From positions 87,312 to 151,311 of the forward strand of contig CANQFV010000002.1 in the NCBI GenBank assembly GCA_947599875.1: DNA of 64,000 bases. The letters run 5' to 3'. Within the stretch, counting starts at the first letter, position 1, and each line of letters begins with the position of its first letter. Made by a program: the position numbers and the translations under genes. Below the pieces are notes generated by a model. That model was not told where the DNA came from. It did no database searches and saw only the letters and a list, made by a program, of their open reading frames with translations. The stretch is from an uncultured Oscillospiraceae bacterium. GTDB lineage: Bacteria; Bacillota; Clostridia; Oscillospirales; Oscillospiraceae. Positions 16,940 through 24,815 of this stretch are shown piece after piece.

Positions 16940-17293
16940 TTACCCCAGCTTCTCTACCATCTCCCGGAGGGCCTTGGCCTCCTCATCGCTGATGCCGCCG
17001 GAGAGGAAAGCGGACAGGAACTGGATCCTGGAGCCGTTGAACATGCGGGAGATCAGGTTCTCCGTCTCCTGGCGCTGCGCCTCCTCGCGGGTCACCAAAG
17101 CCCTACAGAGGAATCCCGGATCCTCACGCTCCACCAGGCCCTTGCGCACAAGCTTGGTGACGACGGTGTAGGTGGTGTTCCTGTTCCACCCGTAGAAAAC
17201 GGCCAGCTTCTTGGCCAGAGCGCCGGCGGACATCTCGCCCTTATCCCACAGAACCTCCAGAACTCTCAACTCGGACTCAAAAAACTTATCCAT
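16940..17293 (-). CDS. BlaI/MecI/CopY-family transcriptional repressor
   Basis: 117 residues. Winged helix: ESELRVLEVLWDKGEMSAG, LAKKLAVFYGWNRNTTYTVV (recognition helix with NTTYTVVTKLVRKGL), then a dimerising C-terminal helix. Typical BlaI length. First gene of a two-gene operon with the M56 peptidase. A 6-2-6 inverted repeat between promoter and gene is the probable operator, so the pair should be autoregulated. Confidence 0.92.
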   Translation of the reverse strand: MDKFFESELRVLEVLWDKGEMSAGALAKKLAVFYGWNRNTTYTVVTKLVRKGLVEREDPGFLCRALVTREEAQRQETENLISRMFNGSRIQFLSAFLSGGISDEEAKALREMVEKLG

Positions 17294-17329
17294 GTTTTTC
17301 CTCCTCCGCCCTGTTGTGCAGGGCGATGT

Positions 17330-17384
17330 ACTATAGTTATAGTTTTCCTATAAATAGATTAACATTTTACTGCCGTGTTGTCAA
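17330..17384 (-). promoter_or_regulatory. Promoter and operator of the BlaI/M56 operon
   Basis: Read on the - strand: TTGACA (17384-17379), 17-nt spacer, TAATCT (17361-17356). Downstream is the inverted repeat ACTATA-AC-TATAGT (17343-17330), positioned to block transcription when bound by the BlaI-like dimer. GGAGGAGG precedes the start codon. Confidence 0.75.
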
Positions 17385-17455
17385 GACTATTTTCGCAAAA
17401 AACTTCATTTTTTTCAAAAAAACGTAAAAACACCCGGCAAAAACGCAGGTGGGGC

Positions 17456-18643
17456 TTATTTGGCGTCCTCCGCCCGGTCAAAAAAGCAGAACATATCCGG
17501 ATCCTTCACGGTGCTGGCGCAGTAGATCACCAGGACGCAGTCCGGGTGCATCCCGGCAAGCTCCCCTATCAGATCCCCCGAGTAGGCCCGCAGGTCTATG
17601 GTGTGCAGGCGTCCGAACTGGAGGGACAAAAAGGGCGTCAGGGCGCAGGAGTAGGAGTCCCGGATCAGCACCACCGTGGGGCCGTCGGGGTTATTCCGGT
17701 TGACGATGTCGCTCCAGCCCCAGTCGCCGCCGGAGTAGTAGACGTAGGGGTTCCCGTCAAAGTACCCCTTCTCCAGCTCCTCCGGAAAGCAGACGGACTG
17801 GGCAAACGGCCCCTGGCGGGGCTGCCGGGCGCCGTCGTAGGTGTAGAGGAGATCGGTATCAAATTTTGGCGTCAGGACGGTGAAGTCGTCCACCCCGGCG
17901 TAGTAGAGGCCCACGCGCTTGCCCTGGCTGCCCAGGAAGATGTCTCGGTACGTCTCCCGGTCATAGGAGTCCGGGTCAAGGGCCTGCCGGTCCACGGCAA
18001 AGCCGTAGGAGGCGGAGAGCTTCTCCATCAGCGCGCCGCAGGCGAACAGCGCCCCCTCCGGCCGCCAGTGGTGATCCGTCCGGAAGAACCAGCTGTTGTC
18101 CGGGTCGGCCTGGAGAAAGGCGGGGCGCAGATCCAGCGTGTCCGCCCGGCCCTCCAAAAGCTTTAGGAGACTGTCGGCCATCGCGTTGCCGTAATCCGCC
18201 ACGCCCTCCGGCATGGCCGCCGCGGGGTTGGAGAGCTTGGACGGCTCGATCACCGTCATCACCGGGATGCCGTAGGGGGCCAGGGCCTCCTGGAGCTTCA
18301 CCAGGTTTTCCGCGTTCTCGGTCTGATCCACATTCTCCGTCACCCCGGCGAAGGTGAGCTGGCCGTTGGAGAGCCGGGCCACCGGGTATCCGGCGGAGTC
18401 CTCCACAAAGCGGCGCCCCATCCCCCGCTGGATGGCCCCGAACAGGTTGATGAAGAGGTGATCCCGGTCCAGATCCTCGTTTACCCGGGTCTCCCAGTCG
18501 GCCACGTCGGCCTTTTGAAAGCCCGCGGCCATCTCCCGGACAACGCCGCCCAGGCCCAAGTCCTTCACCGCGTTGACAGCCAGACTCACGGATATGACCA
18601 GGATAAGGAGGCTGAAAAGCACGGGGAAACCGGTTTTTTTCAC
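17456..18643 (-). CDS. DHHW-family (AlgJ/AlgX-like) SGNH-type protein
   Basis: 395 residues. One N-terminal membrane anchor (about 7-25), then an extracytoplasmic domain. The WFFRTDHHWRPEGALF segment contains the DHHW signature of the family. VVLIRDSYSCALTPFL supplies the putative catalytic Ser near the C-terminus. Proteins of this type work with an MBOAT partner to O-acetylate an exopolysaccharide or wall polymer. The MBOAT gene is 14 nt upstream in the same operon. Confidence 0.85.
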   Translation of the reverse strand: MKKTGFPVLFSLLILVISVSLAVNAVKDLGLGGVVREMAAGFQKADVADWETRVNEDLDRDHLFINLFGAIQRGMGRRFVEDSAGYPVARLSNGQLTFAGVTENVDQTENAENLVKLQEALAPYGIPVMTVIEPSKLSNPAAAMPEGVADYGNAMADSLLKLLEGRADTLDLRPAFLQADPDNSWFFRTDHHWRPEGALFACGALMEKLSASYGFAVDRQALDPDSYDRETYRDIFLGSQGKRVGLYYAGVDDFTVLTPKFDTDLLYTYDGARQPRQGPFAQSVCFPEELEKGYFDGNPYVYYSGGDWGWSDIVNRNNPDGPTVVLIRDSYSCALTPFLSLQFGRLHTIDLRAYSGDLIGELAGMHPDCVLVIYCASTVKDPDMFCFFDRAEDAK

Positions 18644-18657
18644 GCTTCTTCCCCTCC

Positions 18658-20100
18658 TCAGAAGTTAAAGTAGATGAAGGGGTTGTATGTCCCCTTCACC
18701 AGGTAGGTGACGGAAATGACGAAAAGCACCAGGAGCGCGGAGGATCGCACCGTCTCCAGGGCGGCCCCGGCCCTCCCCCTCACCCACCGGCGGGCAAGCT
18801 CGTCCACCGGGGCGCAGAAGATCACCCCCAGGATGAGATAGAGCCAGTTCTCCCGGAGGTAGAAAAGCGCCGTCGCGTCCGCCAGGCCGTTGGCCCCGAA
18901 CAGGGACATGTAGTACCGCCCCGCGTCGGAGACGGAGCCGGCCCGGAACATCACAAGCGCCAGCAGCACCACCGTCATGGTGTAGAGCCACCGGAGGCCC
19001 TTTTTGGCACGCCGGTTCAGGTTCACCAGCTTTTCAAAGGCCTGGAACACATAGTGGATCAGGCCGAAGAGGACGAAGTTCCAGTTGGCCCCGTGCCAGA
19101 TGCCGATAAGGAGCCACACGATGAACAGGGCCACATAGGAGGGGATCTTCTGGGCGCCCCTGCCCCATTTGGCCTTCAGACGCCTGGAGGCGGTCAGAAA
19201 GGCCCTGGAGCGGGAAATGGGGAACATCACATAGTCCCGGAACCAGGCGCCCAGGGAGATATGCCACCTGTCCCAATACTCCGTGATGCTGGTGGACATG
19301 TAGGGGTGGAGGAAGTTCTCCGGGAATTCAAAGCCGAAGATCCGGGCAAGGCCGATGGCCATATCGGAATAGCCGGAGAAGTCGTAGTAGAGCTGCAGGG
19401 CGTAGGCGAACAGCCCCAACAGGGCCAGGGCCGCCCCGGGGGAGCCGGCGTCGAAGGCCCCGTCGGACACACTGGCCAGGGTGTTGGCCAAAAGCACCTT
19501 TTTGCACAGGCCGATGACAAACCGCTCTGTGCCCTGGGAGAATTTTTCCCAGGTGTGCGTCCTGTCCCTCACCTGCCCGGCGAAGGTGGAGTATTTGATG
19601 ATCGGCCCCGCGATGAGCTGGGGGAAGAAGGCGATGTAAAGCCCCACGTTCAGGGGGTTGCGCTCCCTCTCCACCTCCCCGCCGGCCACGTCGAACACAT
19701 AGCTCATGGCCTGGAAGGTGTAAAAGGAGATGCCGATGGGCAGGGCGATGTCCAGAACTGCCACGCCGCTGAAAAGCCCGTGGAGCTGGCGCGTCACAAA
19801 GCTCAGGTACTTGAATACGAACAGGATCGCCAAATTGGCCGCCACCGTCACCGTCACAGCCGGGCGGACGCTCCAGCCCCGCGCCCGGGCGGCCCCGGCC
19901 CACAGGCCAAGAAGCCAGTTGAGGCAGATGGACGCCAGCATGATGAGGACGAGCCGCGGCTCCCCGCACCAGTAGAAAAGCACGGAGGCCAAAAAGAGAA
20001 GGCCGTTCCTCACCCGCCAGAGCCTCCGGGGCAGGAGGAAATACGCCGCCGTCACGGCGGGCAAAAAAATAAAGAGGAATACAGAACTTGAAAACAGCAT
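18658..20100 (-). CDS. MBOAT O-acyltransferase (AlgI/PatA-like)
   Basis: 480 residues from ATG at 20100; AAGGGGGG lies 6 nt upstream, and the family normally starts MLFSS. About ten to twelve membrane helices. Conserved motifs: FYTFQAMSYVFDVAGGE, SITEYWDRWHISLGAWFRDYV, and the active-site His in GIWHGANWNFVLFGLIHYVF. MBOAT proteins pass acetyl groups across the membrane to an AlgJ/PatB-type partner, here the DHHW protein that follows. The polymer acetylated is unknown. Confidence 0.92.
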   Translation of the reverse strand: MLFSSSVFLFIFLPAVTAAYFLLPRRLWRVRNGLLFLASVLFYWCGEPRLVLIMLASICLNWLLGLWAGAARARGWSVRPAVTVTVAANLAILFVFKYLSFVTRQLHGLFSGVAVLDIALPIGISFYTFQAMSYVFDVAGGEVERERNPLNVGLYIAFFPQLIAGPIIKYSTFAGQVRDRTHTWEKFSQGTERFVIGLCKKVLLANTLASVSDGAFDAGSPGAALALLGLFAYALQLYYDFSGYSDMAIGLARIFGFEFPENFLHPYMSTSITEYWDRWHISLGAWFRDYVMFPISRSRAFLTASRRLKAKWGRGAQKIPSYVALFIVWLLIGIWHGANWNFVLFGLIHYVFQAFEKLVNLNRRAKKGLRWLYTMTVVLLALVMFRAGSVSDAGRYYMSLFGANGLADATALFYLRENWLYLILGVIFCAPVDELARRWVRGRAGAALETVRSSALLVLFVISVTYLVKGTYNPFIYFNF

Positions 20101-20165
20101 CCACATCCCCCCTTAGCGGTCGATTTGATCAAATTATACTCCCCCGCCCCGATTTTGTCAATTAT

Positions 20166-20290
20166 CGTTAGTCTGTCGAAAAAAGCCCTGCGGGCTTTTT
20201 TCGACAGAGGGGAACGTGCGGAACAATTTTCTGAATTTTGCGAAATTCAGAGAATTGTTCCTGCTGTCGCCCTGCGCGCACGGCCCCGTG
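20166..20290 (+). repeat. Multi-stem intergenic element, partial copy E4
   Basis: Stem 1 at 20172-20208 (TCTGTCGAAAAAAGCCC-TGC-complement), box AGAGGGGAACGTGCGG, and stem 2 at 20220-20261 with core GAATTT-TGCG-AAATTC: one pair differs from the usual GAATTC core and its partner differs too. Stem 3 is degenerate. It is on the + strand, 5' of the MBOAT gene, and abuts the opposed copy E5. Confidence 0.7.
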
Positions 20291-20319
20291 GGCCGCAATT
20301 TCCCCAGGCTCCCGAAAAA

Positions 20320-20523
20320 GGCGGGTAATCTCCCGTCCCGCGCCCCAATCCAAATATTTTTTGCGGGGCTTTGCCTCGCAAAAAATCCCTCTTGCCGCGC
20401 AAACGTGCGCCCTTGGGCGTGCGCTGCAGCGCGGCAGCAGGAAATATGCCCATGAATTCCGCAGAATTCATGGGCATATTCCCGCACGTCCCCCCTGGCA
20501 TTGAAAGCCCAAAGGGCTTTCAA
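20320..20523 (-). repeat. Multi-stem intergenic element, full copy E5
   Basis: Read on the - strand from 20523. Stem 1 (TTGAAAGCCC-TTT-GGGCTTTCAA) overlaps the stop codon of the DUF3048 gene. Then come the GGGGGGACGTGCGG box, stem 2 with GAATTC-TGCG-GAATTC, stem 3 with a GCGCACGCCC/GGGCGCACGT inner pair, and stem 4 TTTTTTGCGAGGC/GCCCCGCAAAAAA. The remaining 20107-20165 holds no gene. Confidence 0.8.
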
Positions 20524-21776
20524 GCCAGTACTTCTACCGCCAGGGAGTTGGTGGGCGATATGGTGATGTAGGTCACACCGGGGGACAGGACGATCTCGGC
20601 GCCCGTCTCATCCGTGAAGACGAATTGGGAGGTGGAGGTCTTTCGTGACCAGGTAATCTTCCGGGCCACGCCGTCGGAGATCAGCACACCCTCCCCCGTC
20701 CCGCTGAGCGTGGCCTGCATACGGCCGGCGTCATCCCCGGCGATGCGGCTCATCTTCGCCCGGAGGGCCAGGATGTTCCGAACCTTCACCTGCCCGCCGG
20801 TGAGGGAGTCCTTCATCTCCGCGCCGTACTGGCTGACGCCGTACAGCTTCGTCTCCGGGTCATACCGGAAGGCGGTACTCTTGGAGCTTTGGGAGGAGCC
20901 GAACCACACCCTGGCGTAGGTCGCCGGATCCCCGGTGGGGTTCTCCGGCTCAGCAAAGGTAAAGCCCGTTTCAAAGCCGTCCTTGTGGGTGGTGCGGATG
21001 TTGTTCTTGGTGAGGAAATCCGCCACCTTCGTCACGTCCAGCATCAGGCTGTGGGCGTAGCCCATGTTCTGCCTGCGCCAGCTGTCCCGGTAGAAGAGGG
21101 CCGCGGAGCCTTTCACGGAGTTCACCCCGTCGGCCCGGTCGATGCCCAGGCTCTTCATCTTGGCGTAGGCGTCGTTACTGCCGCCGGCGTGGATGTAAAA
21201 GGCGTCAAAGCCCATCGCCAGCTCCACATAGTAGGGCCGGGCGCTGCGCACGGAGCCTATGGTCTCCAGCCCCTTGAAATCCTGATAGATGCCCATGAGG
21301 CGGGTAATGCCGCCCTCCGCCAGCGTCTCAATGATCATGTCCGCCGAGCCGACCCCGGCCTGGGGGGTAGCCACGCGGATGTTGTTGAGCATCACGGCAA
21401 AGGGCCTGTTGGCACTGATGTCTGTCTCCACCGGAAGACCCGTCAGGGGGTTCACAGGCCCTGTGTAAACCGGCTCCTCCGGCGGGTTCTCCTCCGGGGG
21501 TTCCTCCTCCGGCGGGGTCTCCTCCTCGGGGGGATCCTGATCCTCCTCGGGGTTCTCCTCCGGGGGTTCCTCCTCCCCGGGGTTCTCCTCCGGCGGGTTT
21601 TGCTCCTCCGGAGGATCCTGCTGACCGGGGTCCTTGTCCCGTCCCCCGGTCACGCTCTTGATCACAAATACCAGGCACGCGGCCGCCACGGCCACAGCCA
21701 AAACGGCCGTCACCACCACAAGAACAGTTTTCTTCTTATCGGCCACGGCCGTGGATTGATGCTTTCCTCTGGCCAT
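20520..21776 (-). CDS. DUF3048-family (YerB-like) surface protein
   Basis: 418 residues from ATG at 21776 with AGGAGGCGC upstream. One N-terminal membrane anchor (about 20-42), then a tract of about 70 residues of Pro/Glu repeats (PPEENPGEEEPPEENP) that should extend outside the cell. Two DUF3048 domains follow: NPLTGLPVETDISANRPFAVMLNN, and a second half with SVRSARPYYVELAMGFDAFYIHAGGS. No lipobox is visible, unlike B. subtilis YerB. Function of the family is not established. Its stop lies inside stem 1 of repeat E5. It is divergent from DUF4364. Confidence 0.85.
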   Translation of the reverse strand: MARGKHQSTAVADKKKTVLVVVTAVLAVAVAAACLVFVIKSVTGGRDKDPGQQDPPEEQNPPEENPGEEEPPEENPEEDQDPPEEETPPEEEPPEENPPEEPVYTGPVNPLTGLPVETDISANRPFAVMLNNIRVATPQAGVGSADMIIETLAEGGITRLMGIYQDFKGLETIGSVRSARPYYVELAMGFDAFYIHAGGSNDAYAKMKSLGIDRADGVNSVKGSAALFYRDSWRRQNMGYAHSLMLDVTKVADFLTKNNIRTTHKDGFETGFTFAEPENPTGDPATYARVWFGSSQSSKSTAFRYDPETKLYGVSQYGAEMKDSLTGGQVKVRNILALRAKMSRIAGDDAGRMQATLSGTGEGVLISDGVARKITWSRKTSTSQFVFTDETGAEIVLSPGVTYITISPTNSLAVEVLA

Positions 21777-21862
21777 TTTTGCGCCTCCTGTCCAAAAAGC
21801 GTCTCTTTTACCGGTTATTTTACAACTTTTTCCCCTTTTCGTCAACCTGAAACGGAAAATAC

Positions 21863-21891
21863 TTGTTAAATCCGTATTGCCGGTGTATAAT
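21863..21891 (+). promoter_or_regulatory. Sigma-A promoter of the DUF4364 gene
   Basis: TTGTTA (21863-21868), 17-nt spacer, perfect TATAAT (21886-21891). The start codon is 36 nt downstream. Confidence 0.75.
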
Positions 21892-21926
21892 AAACGGCAG
21901 GAAATGAAAGCGGGGAGGTGTCCCAT

Positions 21927-22457
21927 ATGGAGGGGCGTCGCGGGTTTATCCAGACAGAGATGGAGCTGAAGGTTCTGATTTTGTTTATTCTCCGCCGTCT
22001 CCCGGAGGCCGCCGCCTGGGATGAGCTTACCGATATGACCCTGCTGTGCGACAGCGCCATCGGCTACTTCGATTTTACGGAGTGCCTGGCGGATCTGGTG
22101 TCCACCGAACATGTGGAGAAGACGGACGAGGGCTACCGGGCCACGAAGAAGGGGCGCGTCAACGGCGAGACGATGGAGTCCAGCCTCCCCTACTCCGTGC
22201 GGGTGCGGGCGGAGAAGGCCGCCGCGGCGTTGTCCAACCTCCAGCGGCGCCGGAGCATGATCCGGGCCAGCCACGAAATGCGCTCCCGGGGCGGTTTTAC
22301 GGTGCATCTGTCCATGTCCGACGGCATCGGCCCCGTGATGGAGCTGGAGCTGCTCACCGGCGACGATAAGCAGTCGGAGCTGATCGAGGAGAACTTTAAG
22401 AAAAACGCGGAAAAGCTCTACGGCAAGATCGTAGAGCTGCTGATGGAGGAGCAGTAG
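21927..22457 (+). CDS. DUF4364 family protein
   Basis: 176 residues from ATG at 21927 (GGGGAGG 8 nt upstream; the in-frame GTG at 21918 overlaps that site). The N-terminal half looks like a winged helix: MELKVLILFILRRLPEAAAWDELTDM, then CLADLVSTEHVEKTDEGYRATKKG. This family is widespread in Clostridia and is thought to be a DNA-binding regulator; its targets are unknown. The C-terminal half is alpha/beta and helical. Single gene with its own promoter. Confidence 0.85.
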   Translation: MEGRRGFIQTEMELKVLILFILRRLPEAAAWDELTDMTLLCDSAIGYFDFTECLADLVSTEHVEKTDEGYRATKKGRVNGETMESSLPYSVRVRAEKAAAALSNLQRRRSMIRASHEMRSRGGFTVHLSMSDGIGPVMELELLTGDDKQSELIEENFKKNAEKLYGKIVELLMEEQ

Positions 22458-22462
22458 GGATC

Positions 22463-22545
22463 CACCCGCCGAAAAAGCCCTGGCTTTTCCGGCAAAGGGA
22501 AACGTGCGGATTATTTCCAACGCGCATGTCGCCGGAAATAATGTT
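22463..22545 (+). repeat. Multi-stem intergenic element, partial copy E6
   Basis: Stem 1 GCCGAAAAAGCC-CT-GGCTTTTCCGGC, box AAAGGGAAACGTGCGG, and a second stem ATTATTTCC...GGAAATAAT with a CGCGCATG loop. The GAATTC core and stems 3 and 4 are missing. It lies immediately downstream of the DUF4364 gene. Confidence 0.6.
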
Positions 22546-22570
22546 GAAATTGAGTCTTTTGATAAGCTGA

Positions 22571-22602
22571 GGGCCGCCCCGGAGGGGCGGCCCTTCGTAT
22601 TT
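22571..22602. terminator. Bidirectional terminator between DUF4364 and ybjQ
   Basis: GGGCCGCCCC-GGA-GGGGCGGCCC (22571-22593), followed on + by TTCGTATTTT. It lies between convergent genes. Confidence 0.7.
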
Positions 22603-22638
22603 TGCTGTGCGTTTCGTAAAGCACACCCTGTGGGGGAC

Positions 22639-22950
22639 TTAAACAAACTTCACCGCCGTGCCGTAGGCGATGACCTCGGCGGCGCCCTGCATGACGGCGG
22701 AGGAGGCGTAGCGGATGTTGACAATCGCGTCCGCGCCCAGGGCCTCGGCCTCCATCACCATGCGCTTGGTAGCCAGGGCGCGGGCCTCGTTCATCATCTC
22801 GGTGTACGCCTTCAGCTCCCCGCCCACAAGGGTCTTGAAGCTCTGGGAGATGTCCCTCCCGATGTTCTTTGTCTGGATGGTACTCCCCTTGACAAGAGAC
22901 AGCATCTCCAGATTTTTGCCGCTGATATAATCAGTATTGACTAAGATCAT
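22639..22950 (-). CDS. YbjQ family (DUF74) protein
   Basis: 103 residues from ATG at 22950 (AAGGAG 11 nt upstream; the in-frame GTG at 22959 is too close to that site). It has the YbjQ/UPF0145 pattern: GRDISQSFKTLVGGELKAYTEMM, ARALATKRMVMEAEALGADAIVNIRY and a C-terminal beta strand. These proteins form pentamers; the proposed heavy-metal role is weakly supported. Last gene of the SPFH operon. Confidence 0.88.
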   Translation of the reverse strand: MILVNTDYISGKNLEMLSLVKGSTIQTKNIGRDISQSFKTLVGGELKAYTEMMNEARALATKRMVMEAEALGADAIVNIRYASSAVMQGAAEVIAYGTAVKFV

Positions 22951-23155
22951 CTTCTTCACCGCTCCTTATCTCTTTGATCCTCTCCACGCACACCCAAATC
23001 GTCAGCGCCGCGAAGGCCAGAGGCACTACACACAGCACCACCCGCCAGACGCCCTCCAAGAGGGTGAACAGGAGGCCAAAATATAAGACATAGTACAGTA
23101 CCAGCAGGATCGCCACCACGACGGGGGCGATCATTTTTCCACCGTGTGATCTCAT
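22931..23155 (-). CDS. Small two-helix membrane protein
   Basis: 74 residues from ATG at 23155 (GAGGGGAG upstream; the in-frame ATG at 23173 lacks a site). Two transmembrane helices, about residues 8-28 and 34-54, then a charged tail RIKEIRSGEEDDLSQY. It overlaps ybjQ by 20 nt. Fourth gene of the SPFH operon. Family not recognised. Confidence 0.7.
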   Translation of the reverse strand: MRSHGGKMIAPVVVAILLVLYYVLYFGLLFTLLEGVWRVVLCVVPLAFAALTIWVCVERIKEIRSGEEDDLSQY

Positions 23156-23187
23156 AATTCTCCCCTCTCCCAAGAGAACCGGCTTCC

Positions 23188-23262
23188 CTACATCCTTTTA
23201 CAGTATGCCCCGACAAGCTTCCATATGCCAAGCGCCAGGATCGTCTCAACGAGGGATTCCAT
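23188..23262 (-). CDS. 24-residue microprotein in the SPFH operon
   Basis: ATG at 23262 lies one base after the stop of the ribbon-helix-helix gene (TGAAATG), and GGGGAGAGGG sits 5-6 nt before it. The peptide begins MESLVETILALGIWKLVGAY and ends CKRM: a short hydrophobic or amphipathic helix with a basic end, which suggests a membrane-associated peptide. Position, spacing and ribosome site make it credible; homologues could not be checked. Confidence 0.5.
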   Translation of the reverse strand: MESLVETILALGIWKLVGAYCKRM

Positions 23263-23263
23263 T

Positions 23264-23494
23264 TCACCCTCTCCCCTTCCTCTTTTTTACTGCCTCCGTC
23301 AGGATATACTCGATCTGGCCGTTGACGCTGCGGAAGTCCTCCTCCGCCCAGGCGGCGATCTCGTTCCACAGGGTGCCGGAGAGCCGCAGCGGCACCTGCT
23401 TTTTGGCCGATTCCTTGGCCTTCAGCTCCCGCTCCAGGGCCTCGATGCGCTCAATCCTCTCCCGCAGGGCTTGTTCGCGCTGTTCCGGGGTCAT
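23264..23494 (-). CDS. Arc-like ribbon-helix-helix DNA-binding protein
   Basis: 76 residues. An N-terminal coiled coil (about 3-30) is followed by KQVPLRLSGTLWNEIAAWAEEDFRSVNGQIEYILTEAV, an Arc/MetJ-type ribbon-helix-helix. Such proteins bind palindromic operators as dimers or tetramers. Its start overlaps the SPFH stop by 1 nt (TAATG). Two identical palindromes one helical turn apart overlap the operon promoter and are its likely target. Confidence 0.8.
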   Translation of the reverse strand: MTPEQREQALRERIERIEALERELKAKESAKKQVPLRLSGTLWNEIAAWAEEDFRSVNGQIEYILTEAVKKRKGRG

Positions 23495-24507
23495 TAGTAG
23501 ATGCTCCCGGAGTTGACGATGGGCTGGGCGTCCTTATTGCCGCACAGGACCACCAGGAGGTTGGACACCATCGCCGCCTTGCGCTCCTCGTCCAGGTTCA
23601 CTACCTCGTCCTCATTGAGGCGGTCAATGGCCATCTTCACCATCCCCACGGCGCCGTCCACGATCTTCTGCCGGGCGGCGATAATAGCCACGGCCTGCTG
23701 GCGCTGGAGCATGGCGGCGGCGATCTCCTCGGCGTAGGCCAGGTGGGTGATGCGCACCTCCTCGATGGAGAGGCCGGCGGGAAGGACGCGCTTTTGCAGC
23801 TCGTCGCGCATCATGTCCGCGATCTCGATGGCGGAGGAGCGCAGGGTCTTCTCCTTCACGCCGTCGTCGTCATCGTCGTCGTCAAAGACATCGTAGGGGT
23901 ACAGCCGGGCGATGTTCCGGATGGTGGAGTCGGTCTGGATATTTAAAAACTCCTGGTAGTTCTCCACGGCGAAGGCCGCGAGGGTGGGGTTCTCCACATG
24001 CCAAATCACCACCGCGCCGATGATGATGGGGTTGCCCAGCACGTCGTTGACCTTCTGGCGGCGGTTATCCAGGGTCTGGGTCTTGAGGCTGATGCCCTTG
24101 CCCACGCCCACAGACACCACGGCCGTCTTGCCCTCCGCCTGCATCTCCTTAGTTTTGGCCTGAGCGGCGCTGAGGGCCGCGTTGTAGGTGGGGCTGAAGG
24201 AGGTGACAAAGGGGTTTACATAATAAAACCCGCTCTTTTTCACCGTGCCGTAGTACTTGCCGAACAGGGTGAAGACCCGGGCCTCGTTGGGCTTGACGAT
24301 CTTCAGCCCCGCCAACATGGCGCTGCAGGCGATCAGGCACAGCAGGCCGGCGATGACCGCAAGAAACATGATCTCTTCGCCCCAGCCCACAAAAATCAGC
24401 CCTACCACGAACAGCGCCGCCCCCGCAAGGATGCCCAAAATGAGCAACAGCAGCACAAGACCGCCGGACTTGGGATGGAGTTCTTTTTCCTGGATATCTG
24501 TCTTCAT
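23494..24507 (-). CDS. SPFH (band 7/flotillin-like) membrane protein
   Basis: 337 residues from ATG at 24507 with GGGAGGAAA upstream. Two transmembrane helices (about 18-40 and 46-66) precede the SPFH domain: LKIVKPNEARVFTLFGKYYGTVKKSGFYYVNP, then VIWHVENPTLAAFAVENY and LSIEEVRITHLAYAEEIAAAM. A run of seven Asp near residue 213 is unusual. SPFH proteins form large ring assemblies and membrane microdomains. First gene of a five-gene operon. Confidence 0.92.
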   Translation of the reverse strand: MKTDIQEKELHPKSGGLVLLLLILGILAGAALFVVGLIFVGWGEEIMFLAVIAGLLCLIACSAMLAGLKIVKPNEARVFTLFGKYYGTVKKSGFYYVNPFVTSFSPTYNAALSAAQAKTKEMQAEGKTAVVSVGVGKGISLKTQTLDNRRQKVNDVLGNPIIIGAVVIWHVENPTLAAFAVENYQEFLNIQTDSTIRNIARLYPYDVFDDDDDDDGVKEKTLRSSAIEIADMMRDELQKRVLPAGLSIEEVRITHLAYAEEIAAAMLQRQQAVAIIAARQKIVDGAVGMVKMAIDRLNEDEVVNLDEERKAAMVSNLLVVLCGNKDAQPIVNSGSIY

Positions 24508-24534
24508 GAATTTTCCTCCCTTGGCAATTTTTTC

Positions 24535-24573
24535 TGATATCAATATGATATCATGCTAATATGATTTTGTCAA
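24535..24573 (-). promoter_or_regulatory. Promoter and twin operator of the SPFH operon
   Basis: Read on the - strand: TTGACA (24573-24568), 17-nt spacer, TATCAT (24550-24545). Two identical palindromes TGATATCA occur at 24546-24553, overlapping the -10, and at 24535-24542, exactly 11 bp apart. That spacing places two ribbon-helix-helix dimers on the same face of the helix. Confidence 0.75.
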
Positions 24574-24599
24574 GGAAGATTTTGTTTTTTTGCCAACCC

Positions 24600-24809
24600 C
24601 CAATGCAATATTTTTTGCGGGGCTTTGCCTCGCAAAAAATCCCTTATGCCGCGCAAGCGTGCGGCCCTCCGGGCCGTGCGCACAGCGCGGCAGCAGGGAA
24701 TATGCCCATGAATTCCGCAGAATTCATGGGCATATTCCCGCACGTCCCCCTTGGCAAAAAAAGGCTGAGGGGGGTCTCGTCAGAGAACCCCCTCAGCCTT
24801 TTTCGCCAG
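24600..24809 (-). repeat. Multi-stem intergenic element, full copy E7
   Basis: Downstream of ilvE in the same orientation. Stem 1 (24809-24752) has arms GGCGAAAAAGGCTGAGGGGG and complement. Then the GGGGGACGTGCGGG box, stem 2 with GAATTC-TGCG-GAATTC, stem 3 with inner GCGCACGGCCC/GGGCCGCACGC, and stem 4 TTTTTTGCGAGGC/GCCCCGCAAAAAA. Stem 2 matches E5, but stems 1 and 3 differ. Confidence 0.85.
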
Positions 24810-24815
24810 CTTAGT

